NCBI GenBank assembly: GCA_036745875.1 | Contig: DAIOFH010000037.1 | Coordinates: forward strand, 1 to 30,550 | Direction of reading: 5' to 3' | DNA length: 30,550 nucleotides | From: DAIOFH01 sp036745875 | GTDB lineage: Bacteria; Planctomycetota; SZUA-567 | Part shown: piece by piece, positions 16,878-24,634 of the stretch | Layout of the letters: each line of letters opens with the position of its first letter | Numbering within the stretch: position 1 is the stretch's first letter | Notes under the pieces: generated by a model | What the model was told of the DNA's origin: nothing | Database searches by the model: none | What the model saw: the letters and a program-made list of their open reading frames with translations, nothing else | Program-made: the position numbers and the translations under genes

Positions 16878-17216
16878 CTATCCATTCCCGACCGGCAACA
16901 ATTTTGCGAGGCGCTCTTGACGGTATTTCTCGGCTCGTTCGGGATCATTGTCGCGCTCTGACGCTTTCCGAACTGCCTCTGTCGCTTCCGCCGGTGACAT
17001 AGGTTCAGGACGTATCCGCGCAATTGCCCGTTTGTGACTTTCAAGCAAAGCGTCTATGCGCCTGCCATACTCGGTGGAGTCAGGCGAGTTATCCAGCCTT
17101 GCCCGCTCGGAAATCAGAATACAGGCGTCATATGGCGATAGTAAAACAGCATCCCCATTATCCCGTATTCCTGCCATTTTCGCTTCCAAATGAGCGATTC
17201 GTTGCTCCAGCCTCAT
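16878..17216 (-). CDS. Small coiled-coil-leader protein A (112 aa)
   Basis: Starts MRLEQRIAHLEAKMAGI with GGAGG about 10 nt upstream. Later helices are basic and acidic in turn (YGRRIDALLESHKRAIARI, PAEATEAVRKASERDNDPERAEKYRQERLAKL). The gene overlaps the 3' end of the TerS-like gene by 59 bp in another frame. No function known; first of the five-gene set. Confidence 0.65.
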   Translation of the reverse strand: MRLEQRIAHLEAKMAGIRDNGDAVLLSPYDACILISERARLDNSPDSTEYGRRIDALLESHKRAIARIRPEPMSPAEATEAVRKASERDNDPERAEKYRQERLAKLLPVGNG

Positions 17217-17754
17217 TCTGCATTTCCTCCAGCTTGGCGATGCGTTCCGCCAATTCAGTTGTTTCGGCGATCTTCATGAAGGCCTGCACCAACGCCGACA
17301 GCTTCGCGGCTTCGTCCGGGGACAGTTCGCCATTTGTCGCCTTTTCCAGCAATTCGCCAACGATGATCATGGCATCGACCGGTCGGGATAGCTTTGACAG
17401 GTTCGCCTTCACTGGTGCTTCGCGGCGGTCGATGCCAAACAACCTTGCGCGGCGTTCCTCGATACGCAAGACGGCCATCATCGAATCGGTATCACCCTGG
17501 AGGGCGTTTTCATAGGCGACGGCGAGCATTTCGTCCAACCGTGCCGACATAAGATCGCGAAGTTCTTGGGCGGGCTCGACACGGGCCTTGTCCAATGCGG
17601 CCATGACAGCCTCATGCGCTCCGGATGGTGATGCATAGCCAAGCTCCTCGGCAATTTGACGAAGGCTTACGCCGGCTTTGCGCAACTCCAATGCGCGAAT
17701 TTGTCGATCCTCGGCCTTGAGTTGATGCTGTGATGTTTTGCTCTTTTTTGCCAT
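17158..17754 (-). CDS. Terminase small subunit-like HTH protein
   Basis: A 198-aa protein. An N-terminal homeodomain-like HTH (about 14-45: RQIRALELRKAGVSLRQIAEELGY) is followed by a helical region with EPAQELRDLMSARLDEMLAVAYENAL and VLRIEERRARLFGID, a pattern common in phage small terminase-like or phage HTH proteins encoded before terL. No large terminase follows here. ATG 17754 is used because the longer frame has a poor start. If it is a TerS, it would support a satellite that redirects helper-phage packaging. It could also be a general DNA-binding protein. Confidence 0.6.
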   Translation of the reverse strand: MAKKSKTSQHQLKAEDRQIRALELRKAGVSLRQIAEELGYASPSGAHEAVMAALDKARVEPAQELRDLMSARLDEMLAVAYENALQGDTDSMMAVLRIEERRARLFGIDRREAPVKANLSKLSRPVDAMIIVGELLEKATNGELSPDEAAKLSALVQAFMKIAETTELAERIAKLEEMQNEAGATNRSFGSENGRNTG

Positions 17755-17939
17755 CTCCGCCCCATTCCCCAATGAAACATGCGCAATTGAAATCACTCTC
17801 CCCTGAAGCCACGCCAGCAATGAGCGAGATCAACTCCCCTTTTTCGATGCTTGCGCCGGTGATGCAGACCGTCGCCCTATACCCCCACCCCGACTACGCC
17901 GCGCTGGCGCACTTCCCCGAAAATGTCTGTCCCGCATGT

Positions 17940-18323
17940 TCATCCCCTTTTGTCTCTATGAGTATCGCGGATGCGCTGAACGCTCCGCCCCTTTAAAACC
18001 CGGTCGACCATACGACCATCCAGATACTTATCGCCGATCCGCTGCAAGCCATGATCCCGTAGGAATCGTTCTTTTGCCTCCCGTGACGCGAAGTATACGC
18101 AAAACCAGTTTTCCGAGTCTGTTGCCGCAACTTTGCGTTTGTCCTCTTTTGCCAGGCGATTCCGAAACGCCGCCTCGACTTCGCTGATTTCTTCCTTGCT
18201 GGATTCTTCCAGACTCTTGCCCGGCTTCGAGGGGGGCACCGTTTTGGGGCCTCCTTTGGACGCTACCTTATGTGTCCCTGAGTATGCTTTCCTGCCCATC
18301 GCCAGCTTTTTCAAATCAGCCAC
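17940..18323 (-). CDS. Phage-type hypothetical protein (127 aa)
   Basis: GTG start overlapping the PAPS-reductase-like gene's TAG by one base. A basic N-terminus precedes an acidic helix (SKEEISEVEAAFRNRL) and a compact C-terminal part, SENWFCVYFASREAKERFLRDHGL...GDKYLDGRMV. I recall similar S-E-x-W-F-x-x-F-x-S-R-E-x-K-x-x-F-L and GDKYLDG sequences in phage proteins near terminase genes, with no known role. The 185 bp after its stop hold no gene that I can support. Confidence 0.65.
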   Translation of the reverse strand: MADLKKLAMGRKAYSGTHKVASKGGPKTVPPSKPGKSLEESSKEEISEVEAAFRNRLAKEDKRKVAATDSENWFCVYFASREAKERFLRDHGLQRIGDKYLDGRMVDRVLKGRSVQRIRDTHRDKRG

Positions 18324-19069
18324 TATTCACCGTCCTTTCCGTCGTTCTCATGCAAAAGGAAATCGATCTCGACCAGGGGGAACCAGAATTTCAGCCGTTC
18401 GTAATCTTCTGGAAGGTGTCGCCGTAGCGGCTCGATAAATCGCCAGTCGATGCCATCGAATGTCCTATTGAACAGTTTGTAATCTATCGGTAGGCGCACT
18501 CCATACCGCTCGATGATCGCCCGCACATCGGCAATGCGGTAATCAAACACCGGGTAAAATTGTTTGCTGGAAAAAGTCTTCGCCCGGTTTTTGACAATGT
18601 GAATACGACGCCGGGGTGAATCCGCAGCGCGGACGCCGTTCGCCGTCCAGGTGGATTCTTCAAGCCAACCCAAGTCTTCAGCCAGCCAGCGGCGAACATG
18701 GTCATAGGTGAAACGGGTACATTGATCGAGACCGAGGCGGGATATTTCCTGGACGCGCTCCGGTGGTTGCAGGACGCAATTGCCAAGCATTCGATAAAAC
18801 GATATGTGCGGCAGGCGGATGATGCGGGTTTGAAACCAGTCCTCGAAATAATCGAGACTGTCTTCGATAAATTTCATGCCGGGGATCAGGTTCAGGTGAA
18901 AAGGAACTATTTCGGAAAACAACCCGCTTTCCCGGAGTTCCAGCCATGCCGCAATCGAATCTTTACCGCGACTGAATGCCAACAGGCACCGACCGCCTGT
19001 TACTTCGGCGATTTCTTCCATGACCTGCCGGCGGGTAAACGTGAAGGGTTTGGGACAGGACTTGCTCAT
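18323..19069 (-). CDS. PAPS reductase-family (PP-loop ATP pyrophosphatase) protein
   Basis: A 248-aa protein of the adenine nucleotide alpha hydrolase-like superfamily. The PP-loop CLLAFSRGKDSIA (28-40) matches SxGxDS, and later segments FYPVFDYRIADVRAIIERYGV follow the usual PAPS-reductase layout. Such genes are common in phages and mobile elements, where they may serve DNA modification or sulfur chemistry; the substrate is unknown here. ATG 19069 follows GGAGGC and overlaps the TGA of the orphan integrase tail, so in the circular form it would be coupled to int. In the integrated state I see no promoter ahead of it within the element. Confidence 0.82.
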   Translation of the reverse strand: MSKSCPKPFTFTRRQVMEEIAEVTGGRCLLAFSRGKDSIAAWLELRESGLFSEIVPFHLNLIPGMKFIEDSLDYFEDWFQTRIIRLPHISFYRMLGNCVLQPPERVQEISRLGLDQCTRFTYDHVRRWLAEDLGWLEESTWTANGVRAADSPRRRIHIVKNRAKTFSSKQFYPVFDYRIADVRAIIERYGVRLPIDYKLFNRTFDGIDWRFIEPLRRHLPEDYERLKFWFPLVEIDFLLHENDGKDGE

Positions 19070-19305
19070 TTGCCTCCCTCTTTGTCCAAATAAGGGGCGA
19101 CGACAGCCTTGACTGCCTGCTTGATTTGGTCTGGAATTGACGGCCATGCCGCCACGATCCCGGCGAGGTCGGGAGACAAGGTGGGAGTGTCCTGAACGGG
19201 TGTATTTTCATCCCGATTTTGGTTTTGGGTGTCCCTGGAGGTCTCCAAGTGTGAGGATGGTTTATCTATCTCATTGTCATTAATAGTGTTACTGGATTGA
19301 TCGAA
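19066..19305 (-). pseudogene. Orphan 3' end of the element's integrase gene
   Basis: 79 codons plus stop in the frame that continues the integrase when the attL and attR cores are joined. It has no start codon with a good ribosome binding site. After a hydrophilic linker (SSHLETSRDTQNQNRDEN) comes DLAGIVAAWPSIPDQIKQAVKAV, a C-terminal motif (AWPxLPxxIxxAI) that I recall from planctomycete tyrosine integrases. The joined product would be about 567 aa. This is not a decayed gene: it is a gene piece separated by integration and restored by excision. Confidence 0.75.
19221..19248 (-). repeat. Imperfect direct repeat inside int, right copy
   Basis: Partner of 3925-3951; shares GGTTTTGG, TGTCC and GGTCTCCAA and encodes LETSRDTQN in the integrase frame. 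Confidence 0.5.
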
Positions 19306-19372
<67 letters not shown>

Positions 19373-19380
19373 CTTCTATT

Positions 19381-19408
19381 AAAACCCCTGTGTTGCAGGG
19401 GTTTTCTT
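19381..19408 (+). terminator. Original host terminator of tRNA-Ser, now stranded beyond attR
   Basis: AAAACCCCTG-tgttg-CAGGGGTTTT forms a 10-bp stem, with a T-rich end. Its position relative to the core and its trailing GTTTCGG match the terminator at 3819-3843. Confidence 0.75.
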
Positions 19409-19560
19409 TGTTTCGGACAACTGGATCAAACTCAAACTGCATCCTCCCCTTTTGTCGTTGCAATTACCCACTTACGAACTGGCGGCATCGCTCAGTATTT
19501 GAATGCCATCTGCGTGTTGGAGACAAATACTTATGAGCAACCGAGGGGATGGAGCATATA

Positions 19561-20025
19561 ATGAAAAGAATCGGATATTTTCTTGGACCAATACTCATTG
19601 GTTTTCTTGTTGGTTACTTCGCCGGCATGGTTCAGTCAGAGGCGATTGCCAACTGGTACCCCAGCCTCAAGAAACCTTCTCTAACTCCCCCAAATTCCCT
19701 GTTTCCCGTTGCGTGGGGAATTATTTATATACTTTCCGGTATATCGTTAGGGTTTATTCTGCGCACCGTGAATATGCGAAAATCGACTCTCGTGGCGCTG
19801 TTTGCCATTCAGTTATTTCTTAACTTCCTTTGGTGTCTCGTCTTTTTCGGCATGAAAAATCCAGCAGGCGGAATGGTGATCATCGTCCTCCTGCTTATCG
19901 ACCTGTTGACATATGCCGCGTTCGCTTGGTGCGTCAATAAATGGTCCACGTGGTTGTTTGCGCCTTATATTTTATGGGTTTGTTTCGCAACATACCTGAA
20001 TGCGTATATTTGGATGTATAACTAA
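19561..20025 (+). CDS. tspO: TspO/MBR family (tryptophan-rich sensory) membrane protein
   Basis: A 154-aa protein with five predicted membrane helices. Family marks are NWYPSLKKPSLTPPNSLFPVAWGIIY (usual form WYxxLxKPxWxPPxxxFxPVWxxLY) and the fourth-helix NFLWCLVFF. Bacterial TspO binds porphyrins and takes part in tetrapyrrole and stress responses. ATG 19561 is chosen because GGAG lies 7 nt upstream; the in-frame ATG at 19549 is poorly placed. It is the first host gene after the element. Confidence 0.92.
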   Translation: MKRIGYFLGPILIGFLVGYFAGMVQSEAIANWYPSLKKPSLTPPNSLFPVAWGIIYILSGISLGFILRTVNMRKSTLVALFAIQLFLNFLWCLVFFGMKNPAGGMVIIVLLLIDLLTYAAFAWCVNKWSTWLFAPYILWVCFATYLNAYIWMYN

Positions 20026-20112
20026 CTTTCTCTTGTGCTTTTGCTGTAAGTTGAATATGAATGCACATGAAAATCTGACAGATACATTCTGTGAGGGAGC
20101 ATGGAGAATATC

Positions 20113-20280
20113 ATGTCCACCGACAATAAACATAATCCGCTAGAGGTGAACCCCTGGAAGAAGCATGTCATCGAAAATGAACCCACGCACAGCAATCCGG
20201 AGGAAAAACCAGTCGGCGACGTCCCTATGGAGCACGAAAAACCCGCTCATGATTCCACCGAATCCCTGGGGCGGGCATAG
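20113..20280 (+). CDS. Small hydrophilic protein, 55 aa
   Basis: Starts MSTDNKHNPLEVNPWKK with GGAG 6 nt before the ATG; another in-frame ATG lies at 20101. The protein is hydrophilic, rich in E, P, H and K, and probably disordered (ENEPTHSNPEEKP, EHEKPAHDSTES). No family recognised. It is closed by a 9-bp GC hairpin. Confidence 0.45.
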   Translation: MSTDNKHNPLEVNPWKKHVIENEPTHSNPEEKPVGDVPMEHEKPAHDSTESLGRA

Positions 20281-20303
20281 GCACGCCAATAAGCATTTCA
20301 AAT

Positions 20304-20325
20304 GGGCGCGGTATTAACCGCGCCC
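20304..20325. terminator. GC-rich hairpin between convergent genes
   Basis: GGGCGCGGT-atta-ACCGCGCCC, a perfect 9-bp stem with a 4-nt loop, lies between the small + strand gene and the - strand HD gene. The T-run on the + strand starts 12 nt later, so it is not a canonical terminator, but its position fits a bidirectional one. Confidence 0.5.
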
Positions 20326-20370
20326 TATCGAGAATAACTTTTTTGTCCGCAATCGACGGTGGTGCTGGTG

Positions 20371-20820
20371 TCAATACTTTAAAAAATCGTAGGCGCGCTG
20401 GTATTTTTTTCGAAGTCTTTGATTTTCCGCCTCGCTTGGCAGTTTTCTCTCGTCGCTTGAATTGTGTTTGATGTCGCAGAGTTTGACCAGGCGCGCCAGC
20501 GGGTGCGCCTTTACCCGGCTCCAATACTCTTCCAGAGGTTCGTTATTGCTCTTGGTGATGGCCAAAACTCCGGCAACCACCTCCCGATCGCCCAGGCGGT
20601 TCTCAATCGTATCGATCCCTACATCGGTGTCTTCCACCACATCGTGAAGAATTGCGATGCAACAAGCCCGTTCCCGGTCCATGCCGCCGAGTTCGCGGTA
20701 TAGTGGATGATCGACCAGAATTGCAAGCACATTGAGCGGGTGAAGGATGTAATCCTTCCCTTGTTTGTCGAGATGGCCCTTGTGAGCCTGAACCGCAATC
20801 GAAACCGCTTCGTCAAGCAC
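20371..20820 (-). CDS. HD-domain hydrolase, RelA/SpoT (MESH1-like) family
   Basis: A 149-aa protein with the single-domain layout of small ppGpp hydrolases: YILHP (H27), CIAILHDVVEDT (HD at 59-60, ED at 63-64) and KLCDIKHNS (D115, N119). These are the metal and catalytic motifs of the SpoT hydrolase domain. No synthetase or TGS domain is present. It may remove ppGpp or a related nucleotide, though some family members act on other substrates. The start is a GTG after AAAGGGCGG. Confidence 0.8.
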   Translation of the reverse strand: MLDEAVSIAVQAHKGHLDKQGKDYILHPLNVLAILVDHPLYRELGGMDRERACCIAILHDVVEDTDVGIDTIENRLGDREVVAGVLAITKSNNEPLEEYWSRVKAHPLARLVKLCDIKHNSSDERKLPSEAENQRLRKKYQRAYDFLKY

Positions 20821-20926
20821 AGATCCGCCCTTTCTTCATAAATCTGCGTATCTGTTTATTAAAGCGAAAGGTGAATGAGCATACAAGCATGAAAGGCGTC
20901 CTGCCGGCGGAAGCACGTTGTTGTAG

Positions 20927-21934
20927 TTATTTCCTGGGTGTGGCCGGCCCGGTCGAACTCCTGGTTATCAACTTAGGTTTCACCATCAGGCCGACGGAAT
21001 GAGGCGTCTGGTTTTCAATAAGGTCAAGAAGCGTTTTCACCGCCAGACGGGCTATTTCGTTGAATGGTTGGTACACAGTCGTCAGTGGCGGAGAAAAAAA
21101 CTCGCCCTGGAAAATGCCGTCAGTGCCGACGACCGAGACATCGTCGGGTATTTTCAGGCCGCACTCGTATGCGGCCTGCATCACGCCAAGTGCAAGCATG
21201 TCGTTGGTGCAGTAAAAGGCGGTCGGCCTTTCCTTCGATCTCGAAGCCAATATCCGTTTGGTCGCCTTTTTGGCGCCGAGGAATCCTTCCGTGGTGGTAA
21301 CGATCCGTTCCGCCGGCAGCCCCTTCCCAACCAGGCGGGCGAATTCGTCCACGCGAATCTTGACTGTCGAATGGTCGATATGTTCGGCGACGCAGGCAAA
21401 ATGCCTGTGTCCGAGTTCCAGCAAATGTTTCGCCGCCAATGCGCCGACGGAGACGTTGTCGACGGTGATATAGGACTCTTTCTCGTTTTCCGAGGCGCGG
21501 TCCATGATCACCACCGGCAGCACCTTTGATTCGGGATCCTTCGGGGGAGTGGCCCTGCTGTCGGTGCGGCAGATCAGGAGCCCGTCCACCTGCCTCCCGA
21601 CCAACAGTTCCAGATATTCCTTTTCCACTTCGCCGGAAAATCCGGTATTGCAAAGAATAATGTTATAGCCGGCTTCCCGCGCGTGTTTTTCAACGTTGCC
21701 GGCGAGGGTCGAATAAAACGGATTTTCGATATCCGGCACGATCAGGCCTAGGAGGCTCGACCGGCTCATGCGCAGACTTTTAGCCGCAGCGTTCGGGGTG
21801 TATTTCAGGTTTCTCGCCGCCGCCACCACCTTTGCCTTGGCATCGGGTGAGACATTCGGCTTGCCGCTCAGCGCCCGCGATGCGGTAGCGGTGGAGACGC
21901 CGGCTTTTTTCGCCACTTCCGCAATCGTCGCCAT
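20927..21934 (-). CDS. LacI-family transcriptional regulator
   Basis: A 335-aa repressor with an N-terminal LacI HTH (TIAEVAKKAGVSTATASRALSG, 3-24), hinge helix (NAAAKSLRMSRS) and a periplasmic-binding-protein-like sugar domain (GLIVPDIENPFYSTL..., then GTDGIFQGEFFSPPLTTV). Its neighbours are the remains of a ribose-type ABC operon, so it probably controlled that operon through the ATCGAT-centred palindromes at 23487 and 23576. The protein itself looks intact. Confidence 0.93.
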   Translation of the reverse strand: MATIAEVAKKAGVSTATASRALSGKPNVSPDAKAKVVAAARNLKYTPNAAAKSLRMSRSSLLGLIVPDIENPFYSTLAGNVEKHAREAGYNIILCNTGFSGEVEKEYLELLVGRQVDGLLICRTDSRATPPKDPESKVLPVVIMDRASENEKESYITVDNVSVGALAAKHLLELGHRHFACVAEHIDHSTVKIRVDEFARLVGKGLPAERIVTTTEGFLGAKKATKRILASRSKERPTAFYCTNDMLALGVMQAAYECGLKIPDDVSVVGTDGIFQGEFFSPPLTTVYQPFNEIARLAVKTLLDLIENQTPHSVGLMVKPKLITRSSTGPATPRK

Positions 21935-21958
21935 GACATTCCTTTAATTTTAAGTATG

Positions 21959-21987
21959 CCGGAATGACGGCTAGGCCGCCATTCCGG
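21959..21987. terminator. Hairpin between the truncated binding protein and lacI-type gene
   Basis: CCGGAATG-a-CGGC-tag-GCCG-c-CATTCCGG is a 12-bp stem with one mismatch. It lies directly after the truncated binding-protein gene and just before the regulator start, with no strong T-run. Confidence 0.5.
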
Positions 21988-22003
21988 GTGATAGCAGTTA
22001 TTT

Positions 22004-22357
22004 TTACAGGCTGTCGAGGATGGAAATCGGCACACCCGCCTTGTTCGCCACTTCCACCGCCGTCGCGCCGGTGTCCGGGTCCCACGGCGAGATCAGGAGG
22101 TAATCGACGCCTTTTTCGACAAGGTCCTCGATGTTCGCGAGTTCCTTCGCCGGGTCGGTGCGTGTGTCGAGAACGGTGACATCGTAGCCAAGTTCTGCAC
22201 AGCGGGCCTTGACGCCGTCAGCCATCGATACCCAGTACTGGTTGCCAAGATCCTGAACCACATAGCCGATGGACTTCTTTTCCCCCGTCAGCGCCTGGAG
22301 GGATACGGCAACCACGAAAAGGCCCACAAAAACACCTGCCAACAGTCTTTTCAACAT
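22004..22357 (-). pseudogene. Truncated periplasmic sugar-binding protein (RbsB-like)
   Basis: A 117-codon remnant: signal peptide (MLKRLLAGVFVGLFVVAVSLQAL), then the start of a ribose-type binding protein (KKSIGYVVQDLGNQYWVSMADGVK..., LISPWDPDT...). It stops at VPISILDSL, where family members go on for roughly 190 more residues. The C-terminal lobe and most of the ligand site are missing, so it cannot be a working binding protein. It follows the damaged ATPase gene by about 30 bp. ATG 22357 follows AAGGTGAG. Confidence 0.85.
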
Positions 22358-22387
22358 GGTCTCACCTTTCTTTTGCCTACATTCCAT

Positions 22388-23446
22388 TCAAGGCACATTG
22401 CCTTGGTACAATAACGCCATGAGTTCGGGCAATTCCGAACTTATCATCATCACGCCCACCCCTTCCGCCGCCATACGGCTGACGAGGCGGTATATTTCAG
22501 CCTTGGCGCCGACATCGATGCCGCGCGTCGGTTCGTCTAGGATGAGAATCTTCGGCTTGGTGCCGAACCACTTGGCCAGGACCACCTTCTGCTGGTTGCC
22601 GCCGGATAGGAATTCGACCTTCTGCTCCGTCGTCGGCGTCTTGATCCTGAGGGAATCGACAAAGGACTGGGCAAAACCCTTTTCCGCGGCTTCGTCAATC
22701 CTGCCGCGCCGGAAAAACTTGGCGAGAAGCGGCAGGCTGATGTTGCGGCTGACCGTGTCGTCGAGGATCGCGCCTTCGCCGCCGCGGTCCTCGGGGATAA
22801 GCGCAATCCCGGCCCTGACAGCGTCGCGGGGGCTGAATATTTCATCCATGTGGTGGCTGATGAAAATAACGCTGGTTCCGGCTGCGGATATCTTTTTGAC
22901 AATGCCGAAGAGCATCTCCACTTCTGCGGGAGTAAGGGACGAGGTCGGCTCGTCCATGACGACGATGGAGGCGTTCATGGAAAGTGCCTTGGCGACGGCG
23001 ATAAGCTGTTTGTCGGCGAGGGACAGTGAGGCGACGGTCGCCGTCGGGGCGAATTTCGCGCCGACCTCCCGGAGCAGTGCGGCCGCCGCACTGTTCATTG
23101 CAGCAAAGTCGATGCGGCGGCCTTTTCGGGGGAAGCGCCCGACGAAGATGTTTTCGGCGGCGGTGAGATCGGGAATCATGTTGAGGTGCTGGTAGATGAT
23201 GGCGATGCCAAGGTGTTGGGCATGGAGGGGGTCTTCTATGGAGACTTCCCTGCCGTCGAGAAAAATCCGGCCCTCGTCCTTGGTATAGGCACCGGCGAGG
23301 ATTTTCATCAGAGTACTTTTACCCGCGCCGTTTTTGCCGACGACGGCATGGACTTCGCCCGGCTGGACGGCGAGGGAGACGTCCGCGAGGGCGTTAACGC
23401 CGGGAAAGCGTTTGGAGATACCGGACATGCGGAGTCGCTCAGGCAT
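22388..23446 (-). pseudogene. Sugar ABC transporter ATPase (RbsA/MglA-like) with internal deletion
   Basis: The 352-codon frame holds the first nucleotide-binding domain (Walker A GKNGAGKST 37-45, Walker B VVMDEP 162-167, ISHHMDEIF 196-204). It then jumps directly to SPRDAVRAGIALIPEDR, which in full-length family members lies about 110 residues later. The second Walker A is lost, while a second signature (LSGGNQQKV 280-288) and Walker B (LILDEPTRGID) remain. It ends early after SSELPEL. Usual length is about 500 aa. The reading frame survives, so this may be a recent deletion or a fused product of unknown use. No permease gene is present. ATG follows GGGAGG. Confidence 0.85.
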
Positions 23447-23868
23447 TCGACAACCTCCCGTAGTTTCGCGTTCATGGAACAGGGCCGTAATCGATTACAA
23501 AACAAATTTGCCAATCGTTATGAATTTATTGCGGCAGATCCCCTGGTAAAGTTTTTGAGGATGCGATAAGGTCGTGTAATCGATTCCACATCTGATGATA
23601 AAAAAAGCCGCTCATGGAGCGTTGTTTTTCGTCTGGCTTGGGGATGGTATCGCGCTTCAGGTGATGAAAACCGTATTCAGCTTCCGAGTACACGCCATAC
23701 TAATTGGCAAAACTGATTTGTCAAGCATTTTCATAAAAAAGAAACGTTCATGCTCCGTCACGAATATTTTCAACCGGCGCGGGACAGTCAATTTTGACGG
23801 TGCGCGAAAGCCGGAACCGTTCGGCGCGAGCATAGGCATATACTTTTTCTATATCCAGGAGATGGATC
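23447..23868. promoter_or_regulatory. Divergent regulatory region with LacI-type operators
   Basis: No gene is supported here. The palindrome GTAATCGATTAC (23487-23498) and a one-mismatch copy GTAATCGATTCC (23576-23587) have the central CG of LacI-family operators. Their centres are 89 bp apart, a distance compatible with looping. The first lies 41 bp upstream of the ATPase start codon. A clear promoter could not be fixed. The right part leads to the DUF533 gene on the plus strand. Confidence 0.65.
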
Positions 23869-24519
23869 ATGAATATTTTCGACAATCTCAAAAACATGTT
23901 CAACCAAAGTTCCATAGCAGAATCGTCCAATCCGGTCGCTGGTGCGCCGGCGGCAAACGATTTCTCCCAGATGTTCAGTCCCACCCTGCTGGGCGGCCTC
24001 GCGGGCGCCCTCCTCGGCGGCAAGGGCACGGTGAACGGCATTCTCAAGGGCGCCATCATCGCCGGAGGCGGAGCGTACCTCTGGAACAAATACAAGGACC
24101 GCATTTTGCAAACGAACAAGGACAATCCCCAATACCAACAGCAAACGTCAACCTCCGAGGAAAAAGCCACGCGGATGATCCGCGCTCTCGTCTACGCCGC
24201 CAAGGCCGACGGCCATATCGACTCGAAGGAGCAGGCTGCGATCCAGCAGCAGGTCAAGCAGCTGGATCTCGGTTCCGATGGTGAGCGCCTTGTCAACCAG
24301 GTGATGAACGAAGCCATCGATCCGTCCCGCATAGCGAACGGCGTCGACAGCCCCGAGGAAGCGCTACAGCTTTACACCCTCAGCACCGTAGCCACCGACA
24401 TCGACAACCCGATGGAAAAAGCCTATATCGAACAGCTGGCTAAAGCGCTGAATATTCCGCAGGATGTGCAGCAGGATATCGGGAAGGAAATCGTGGTCAA
24501 TGCCGAGCCGGTCGCATAA
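23869..24519 (+). CDS. DUF533 (YebE-like, TerB-fold) protein
   Basis: A 216-aa protein. A glycine-rich hydrophobic segment (LLGGLAGALLGGKGTVNGILKGAIIAGGGAYLW, about 40-72) may insert in the membrane. The C-terminal half (about 97-210) carries the TerB-like helical fold typical of DUF533/YebE: ATRMIRALVYAAKADGHID...E and a later LYTLSTVATDIDNPMEKAYIEQLAKAL. AGGAGATGG precedes the ATG. Function is unknown; YebE is an envelope-stress-linked protein in E. coli. Confidence 0.85.
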   Translation: MNIFDNLKNMFNQSSIAESSNPVAGAPAANDFSQMFSPTLLGGLAGALLGGKGTVNGILKGAIIAGGGAYLWNKYKDRILQTNKDNPQYQQQTSTSEEKATRMIRALVYAAKADGHIDSKEQAAIQQQVKQLDLGSDGERLVNQVMNEAIDPSRIANGVDSPEEALQLYTLSTVATDIDNPMEKAYIEQLAKALNIPQDVQQDIGKEIVVNAEPVA

Positions 24520-24529
24520 GGCTAAAAGC

Positions 24530-24618
24530 AAATGCAGCATTTAACCACAGGGATCACAGAGAACCATCTTTTAAGTTCCACGCGTCCTCTGTGCCCTCTG
24601 TGGTTTTTAAGCGCATTT
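24530..24618. repeat. Imperfect palindromic repeat (ACCACAGAGG-type)
   Basis: Two 32-nt arms (24530-24561 and 24587-24618) face each other, sharing AAATGC, AACCACAG and CACAGAG. Such CCACAGAGGcACAGAG palindromes recur in many environmental bacterial genomes as dispersed repeats. It lies between two convergent genes and may also act as a bidirectional terminator. Confidence 0.65.
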
Positions 24619-24634
24619 CGATGGGAATTGCGTT

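Noticed and set aside
15736..17216. The repeated gene starts as a CRISPR array or tandem DNA repeat
   Set aside because: The similarity is confined to the first 30-45 bp of each gene, spacing is irregular and there are no spacers; it is better explained by paralogous or modular genes.
17775..17996. A plus-strand frame with a CPAC motif opposite the TerS-like upstream region
   Set aside because: No ribosome binding site, opposite strand to every other element gene, and it runs into the coding region of the 127-aa gene.
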